The position numbers and the translations under genes were made by a program. The notes under the pieces are model-generated. The model had not been told where the DNA came from and searched no databases. It worked only from the letters and a program-made list of their open reading frames with translations. A stretch of DNA of 32,492 nucleotides, from the NCBI GenBank assembly GCA_003640385.1, contig RCAB01000613.1:1-32492 (forward strand), read 5' to 3'. Numbering within the stretch: position 1 is the stretch's first letter; every line of letters starts with the position of its first letter. This DNA comes from Setaria digitata. Lineage: Eukaryota; Nematoda; Chromadorea; Rhabditida; Setariidae. Below are positions 27,101 to 32,492 of the stretch, piece by piece.

Positions 27101-30100
27101 CACACAACAAAGTATAAGCATACCCAAAATGAAAGAAAATCGCTGCAGGATAATTAAACGGTTTTTATGAAAGAAAAGTACGGCGAAGAAAGAAATCGAA
27201 CAAATTGTAGTTATCATATCGCCAATTTTCAATGTCCAGACCAATTCCGGTACCATTGAAAAGACTATGTCAGGTAAGGCTTCTCTGGAAATTAGCAACT
27301 TCACCAATTTAAAGACCAGAATGAATTCAAATAAAAGCATACTTAATTGATTATTGCATTAAATCAACACTTACATTAATTCAGGTTCAAATTTTTGTCA
27401 TTTGGTTATTCGTACTCTATTCGTTGAAATGTACATAAAAGTGTTGTTCAAATAAGTGCAAATTGCAAACAAAAAAGATTTATTTTAAAGTTTCATTTTA
27501 AATTTGAATATATTGATGACATAACAAACCTTCCAACGATATCATGGATATAAGCCAAGACAATACAGTTACTGAGTATAGCTAGTAGAAGCCAAGTCAA
27601 CACGAACAACAATTTCCGTGATTCAATTCCTCCAGCTGTTGAAGTCATAATTAAATGACTGGTGAATTTACCGTTCCTGCGGCTACCGTATTCCTCCTCC
27701 TCACCTTTTTTCGAACTTGCACGTTTTCGCATTTTTTCTTCAGTAAGCTACAAAGGAAAACAAAGGAAGTGAAGTTCGAAAACAACAAATAATTGCTTAA
27801 AGTTGAAATGAAACTTCTGAATATCTCAACAAATCAAACTGCAACAAGATGTGGACACTTAAGTGAACGATAAGCTAACTCTGTCGATCGAAGAATGCTG
27901 ATATGCGTTATCAGTTCCTCTGATAAATCCTTTGAAGAATTAAACAAACCGGCATGTACTAGTTATATTTTATGCTTACTCATTTGTTTTTTCGAATTTA
28001 TAAAATGTTCAGTTAAGGAAACTTACGAAATACATTTTAGAAATTTCTGCACAAGAATGGGAAACAAACTTGCATGTATTTGGAGGATAAAGTTAAGAAA
28101 TACATCCTTATATATACGGAAAATGTTTTCATGCAATAAATAAACTTCTTCCATAAATGTTTTTTAAATAATTTAGTAGAAAATTTCAATAAACTATTGT
28201 TCCACTTGTCCCATGACACAAAGATTGATTTCCTGTACTTATTTTCCATTAAATGAAGAGAAACAAGAAAGCCTTTTTCTGAAAAGAAAAAAGTCTGAGA
28301 ATAAGAAAAAGAAACATTCAGCACAAGTCTACTGCTTCCATTACACAGATCTAAACTTAGATCAGAATATACGAATCAATATAATCACTATATGATCACG
28401 GTGATTAAACAATTTTGTCTAACAAAGACAAAATTCGAGTAGTTAGCCATTTTTTCATTGATTTTACTACATTACAAAAAGAAAAAAAAAAAAAAATGAG
28501 AAGTGTTTCAAAAAGTTCCACTGAAGAAAGGGTGGTGGTGAAAAATGAAGAAAAATTACTTTAAAGGAAGTGAAAAATTACTTACAGTGAAAAAATTCTG
28601 GAAAGGAATTACTTTAATTACTTCCAAATGCATTCCCAAACTTTCAGCTAAGCTCTTACAACTCATAATCCATTTATTTCTGATTCACTACTACCTTTTA
28701 GATACTATTAATCAATTTTTAATCTGATCTATAAATGCAAAATGAAGATACACATGAATGGATCAGTCACCAATAATAAATTTATCTGAATTATCAAACG
28801 GCTTAATCATTTAATCATAAACTCTCCTAAATGATACTGAAAAAGATAGGGGGAATAAAATTTAGTGGAGTAGCTTAAAAGATGGGTTAGTCCAGGATTC
28901 GAAAGTTTCTTCCAGTTAATAGTGGATTTAACTTCAACTAAGAAGTACATTAGATATCAGAATGAAATGATGCAAACATTTTTTTTCCATCGGATATTTC
29001 AAATTTTCCTCGAAAACGAAAACTGCGAGTAATATCACCGACAAGAATCACCCATGTGGCCAAGCCGGAGACATGTCGCAGTACGAACACATCACGACAA
29101 ATCTTATTACTGTCCTCACCAATAGTATATCAGTAACAGTAGTAACAGTAGTACTTCCATCCAACCTTGTCATTCATAAGGCATTTTTTGGTACCGGTTT
29201 CCTTCTCTTTTTTTTTCTCTTTTTTTTTTTATACAAATCACCATTAACCCCCAACCTGATCTAAACTTCATTTTTATCAGCATCAACTGAAACACAAATG
29301 AAAAATGTTATTTCTTGAAGGAAAAGGTATGCATACTACTCAGATATAATTTTGTTAATAAATGAACTTATCTCAAATACCTATCTATCATTACACTGAT
29401 CACAGTTAGACACCTAAATTTACACTTCCACTTCCAGCATTTGTAATCTTTTCCTTATCAAAACAAAAACTTCTGATGGCAATAATCAGAAAAATATTTG
29501 CTCACATTTTTTACAAAATATTTTTGCGGCAAAAAAGAATGTAGTTATTTGTTTTTGGCGAGTGATTTTTCAATAGCTAATCTATTCAAAATTTACTTTT
29601 TCATTCGAAATATTGAAATAGCAAGGGAAAAGATTTGTTGAAAATTCGGCGATGTTCTTTTTGCTCTCATATATAATTTAAATAATTCCAGTGCTGGAAT
29701 GAAACATTTTCAAATCTTTCAAACAGAAATGAATCAATGCATGAACTGAACATCAAAACTTCAAATATTTGTACATGAATCTCTGCCCATACGGACCTAA
29801 CCGATCACATTCATGTTGTTGAATTTTGCTCTTCCATCTTACTTTCTGGCTACTGTAATAGTTCCAGTTCGATGCATATTTTTAAAGAAGTCTTTTCTTT
29901 GAGAATTTACTTTTGAACTTTTTAATTTATTTATGTTCGAGGGAATTATGCAGGAAAAAAGAAAAGAAAAGGAATTAATTTGTTTGAAAAGTAGCTGATC
30001 AGAAAAATGTAAACAGCACCTTACAACTTATGAAAGTGTCTGAGGAAAAAGCTAACTGGATCATATTTTGATAATGATAATGTACAAGACAGTTCAGCGA

Positions 30101-30739
30101 AGCACAAATGGAAACAACTGATGAACATAATAAATTTGGAAGATAGACAAAGATCGAGTCTTTCATTTTCTTGACAAACAAATACTCCTCTTCAACTTTA
30201 TTAAGCTTCATTTATCACTTCGAAATTTTCTAAATGTGGTCAAAGTTTCTGAAGAGAAAGATGTGAATTGATTTCAAATAATTTTGGAATAGATGATGAT
30301 AAAATGTAATTATTTTAAAAATATTTAATAAAAAAGAAAAAGTGCTAAAATTACAAAATTGAATACTTATATTGGAATTATATTAAGGCTGAAAATGATT
30401 TATAATTTTCCACAAAACAAAAAAAAAAAAAAAATTTCTAACCTCAAAGCAGTCAAAACATAAATTTTTTGATAGGCGAAGTTTTTTATTTAGAAAGTTC
30501 ACTGGTGTCTGGACCGAAAAAAAAAGAAATTTTTGGGTTATTCCGTAATTGGAAAAAAAAGTAGCAATTTATCATCAGTTATTCGGTAAAACAAATTCAG
30601 AAAAGAAATTAGCATAATTCTTTTAAAATTTACAAACTGATCGTTAGTTTTTTTTTTGAGTCATTGATTATTAAATTTTTACCATATATATGGTAGAAAT
30701 ATATATATATTTTTTTATTTTTTTTTATATATATTTTTT

Positions 30740-30773
<34 letters not shown>

Positions 30774-32280
30774 TTAGAATAAGTACAAAAAAAAATTTAA
30801 TATTTATATATATATAAATATAAAAATATAAAAAAATAAAAAATATAAAAAAATTTAATATTTATATATATATATAGAATAACTGATGATAAATATATAT
30901 ATTTTCTTGTCTTTTTTTTTCAGAATACTCATAATGAGAATTTAAAATATTTCTACTAATTTATTACAATTTGTATAGGAAATTTGAAAGTAAAAGAAAG
31001 AAACTGACCGATTGACCACCGCACATGTCACCATCACTACTTGCATCACAATTTCCCTAAAACAATTCATTGCTTCATTTAACATTAAAAAAAAAGAAAG
31101 ACAAGAAAGAGTTCATTCGTCTTTCAAGTTGTTAAGGAAGGACAAAACAGTGAAATTCCTTAACAAATAAACCTGATATGATGGCAGTTTTCAAGGAAAA
31201 AGAAAAAAAAAAATTCTTTCTGTTTTGAACAAAAAACCATCCTTTCAATTGTTTTAAAATTGGATATCAAACAGCTTGCAGTACAGACCCCCTTTCGATT
31301 CCTTTACATTGTCACAAATATTTCTCTCTTTCTTCATCCATCGTTGAAAATCATCACTACTCACTTGATCAGATGTCATTTTATAACATTTCTTGTCTTT
31401 CGTGAGCTATGAGGTGATATACGAGTATGGTACTTTAGATGATCGTCTTATTATTGTATATCAAAGTGACAGGTTTCATTTCGTTGTACTTTCTCCCTCT
31501 TTTTTTTCTTAATTATTGGAAGCTGTGAGTTCTTCGAGAATAAAATAAAGGAAATCGTATTAAATCAAAAATCAAGTCATATTATTTCTCCTCGTACAGT
31601 AATCGGCACAATTAATGGACAAGGTCTTAATGTTTTAAAAAACAAAACCAGTAAAGCTAATTTTTCTTTTTGTTATCTAAAGACCAACCTTGGAGAAACA
31701 TTTAGCAGTCAGCATTGATGCTATCAGCTAGATCATTCAAACTAGTGAAATAAACTAGATGAATTATATGATGGGGATGTTATTCCGAACGAATCCAAAG
31801 GAACAGGAATGAGAATGGCCCGAGAGCAGCTGTGAATACGACGAAATTCTCGGATAGCAGGATGTCATCCTCAGCTTTTATGTAAACATTGATGTCACCA
31901 ATTCTCACAATAGCATTTATAGGTAATAGCGACAAAGAGCAACAGGAAGTGGAAAAGGATAGCACTTCGAATAAACGTGTTACTTTTTATTGAAGAGAAA
32001 AAAAGAAAACACAGAGAAATAATTTAGAGAAATGAAAAGCAAAGGTGAACGGAATGTGGAAAAAACTGATAGTGATATGATGGGAGAAGGATGAGCTTAT
32101 CATTCAAAAAATAAAAACTCTTCAGCAGTTCGCCAAAGAGTCGTTTGAGCATTGCTATCAGAATATCACACTTATCAATAAGCATCCTCTATCAGTAATG
32201 GAATACAACAACATTTATTAAGTAAAAGAAAGAGCATATCTATTTGCTACATATTAACTTACCGTAGGATAATAATGCAT
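24159..32280 (-). CDS. Sphingomyelin synthase family protein (multi-pass membrane enzyme)
   Basis: Sphingomyelin synthases move a phospho-headgroup from phosphatidylcholine (or phosphatidylethanolamine in relatives) to ceramide in Golgi or plasma membrane. Exons: 32280-32263, 31056-31009, 27747-27530, 27284-27124, 26779-26616, 26177-26062, 25973-25863, 25102-24989, 24306-24159 (stop TGA). All phases agree; the sum is 1098 nt, 365 aa, normal for the family. A polar N-terminus is followed by hydrophobic segments (LLFVLTWLLLAILSNCIVLA onward), the conserved loop PDIVFSMVPE, and the two active-site motifs CGDLLFSGHT (H about 219) and HYTVDVLFAYW (H about 262, D about 266). The H-to-H spacing of 43 and H-to-D of 4 equal those of the human SMS1 triad H285/H328/D332. 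The tail has the family's FEFPLF motif and then a Cys/His-rich end. No SAM domain is seen, which argues against an SMSr (SAMD8) type. Paralog and headgroup cannot be fixed. The first two short exons rest on phase and splice consensus only; translation could start instead at MRKRASS (27732). Confidence 0.92.
26336..26370. repeat. 35-bp direct repeat, copy 1
   Basis: The segment beginning ggattttaaattgg and ending tctatcatat recurs identically at 26502-26536. Copy 1 ends exactly at the n, while copy 2 continues into ordinary intron sequence. A duplicated contig end is the simplest explanation. Confidence 0.85.
26371..26371. other. Undetermined base (n), likely assembly join
   Basis: A single n lies in the intron between synthase exons 5 and 6, directly at the end of the first copy of a 35-bp direct repeat. 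It most likely marks an unresolved base or gap in the assembly and does not affect the coding model. Confidence 0.9.
26502..26536. repeat. 35-bp direct repeat, copy 2
   Basis: This is the second identical copy of the segment at 26336-26370, in the same orientation and 166 bp away, within the same intron. Confidence 0.85.
27748..31008. other. Large intron 2 of the sphingomyelin-synthase gene
   Basis: This 3.3-kb stretch between two phase-0 exons is very AT-rich. Short open frames on both strands (for example near 27895-28143 and 28545-28727) are low-complexity and lack splice or codon support. It contains the AT-palindromic block at about 30683-30895. No nested gene was recognised. Confidence 0.6.
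30683..30895. repeat. AT-rich palindromic low-complexity block
   Basis: Runs of (ta)n, tttta and aaaat alternate and pair with one another as inverted repeats, including the perfect palindrome accatatatatggt and a long (ta)n run near 30748-30772. It lies inside the large intron of the synthase gene and may form hairpins; no function is implied. Confidence 0.75.
31057..32262. other. Intron 1 of the sphingomyelin-synthase gene (predicted)
   Basis: The 1.2-kb stretch between the six-codon first exon and the sixteen-codon second exon shows no convincing coding sequence. A short open frame at 31965-31780 (minus) lacks a fitting donor. If the first exon is wrong, this is 5' flanking DNA. Confidence 0.4.
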
Positions 32281-32492
32281 ATTGCTACTGGCAGTGTCCC
32301 TTCAATTTAGCGATTCAAAAACTGTTCAAGTTCATCGTATTCTAAAATTAATGAATTAAATTGAATAAACTTAATTTAAAAGCCACAACTAAAATAGCCG
32401 CAGTAGCAGCACCTGAAAATAAACATTCCTTTCTTGTAGCAACTGCTGACGACAAATTATCAAATACCATTGGAAAAAAAAGAAAAAAAAAA

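Overview
The window looks like nuclear DNA of a nematode. It is AT-rich, its genes are split by many introns, splice acceptors have the short TTTTCAG form, and three gene models resemble animal families. I assign it only to Nematoda; a clade III-like parasite would fit, but nothing in the sequence proves that. All convincing genes lie on the minus strand and read from high to low coordinates. I assembled the exons by hand from splice sites, reading phase and family resemblance.

From right to left: (1) 32280-24159 is a nine-exon sphingomyelin-synthase family gene (about 365 aa) with the full catalytic triad. (2) 23269-22070 holds two weak exons of an unrecognised gene. (3) 20812-5201 is an SR-protein kinase (SRPK / SPK-1 type), about 18 exons and about 890 aa. 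Its short first exon lies about 7 kb upstream of the rest of the N-terminal coding sequence. (4) 17687-14705, inside the large 5' intron of the SRPK gene and on the same strand, is a second gene or an alternative SRPK 5' region. It encodes two hydrophobic hairpins followed by a long acidic, serine-rich tail and resembles the RETREG/FAM134 ER-phagy receptors. (5) 1428-79 is a complete five-exon gene for a 165-aa protein with two tandem zinc-finger-like motifs.

The rest is intron or intergenic DNA. It includes a 3 x 28-bp tandem repeat (2286-2369), an 11-bp-period minisatellite (about 18207-18350), AT dinucleotide runs and palindromes, and one undetermined base (26371) next to a 35-bp direct repeat that suggests an assembly join.

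The genes do not form an obvious pathway. SRPK phosphorylates splicing factors, the synthase makes sphingophospholipids at Golgi or plasma membranes, and the RETREG-like protein would shape ER membrane. The most interesting point is the interleaving of the RETREG-like exons with SRPK. The last RETREG-like exon ends in a donor whose phase fits SRPK exon 3, so a membrane-anchored SRPK fusion isoform is formally possible. No tRNA, rRNA, CRISPR array or transposon was recognised.
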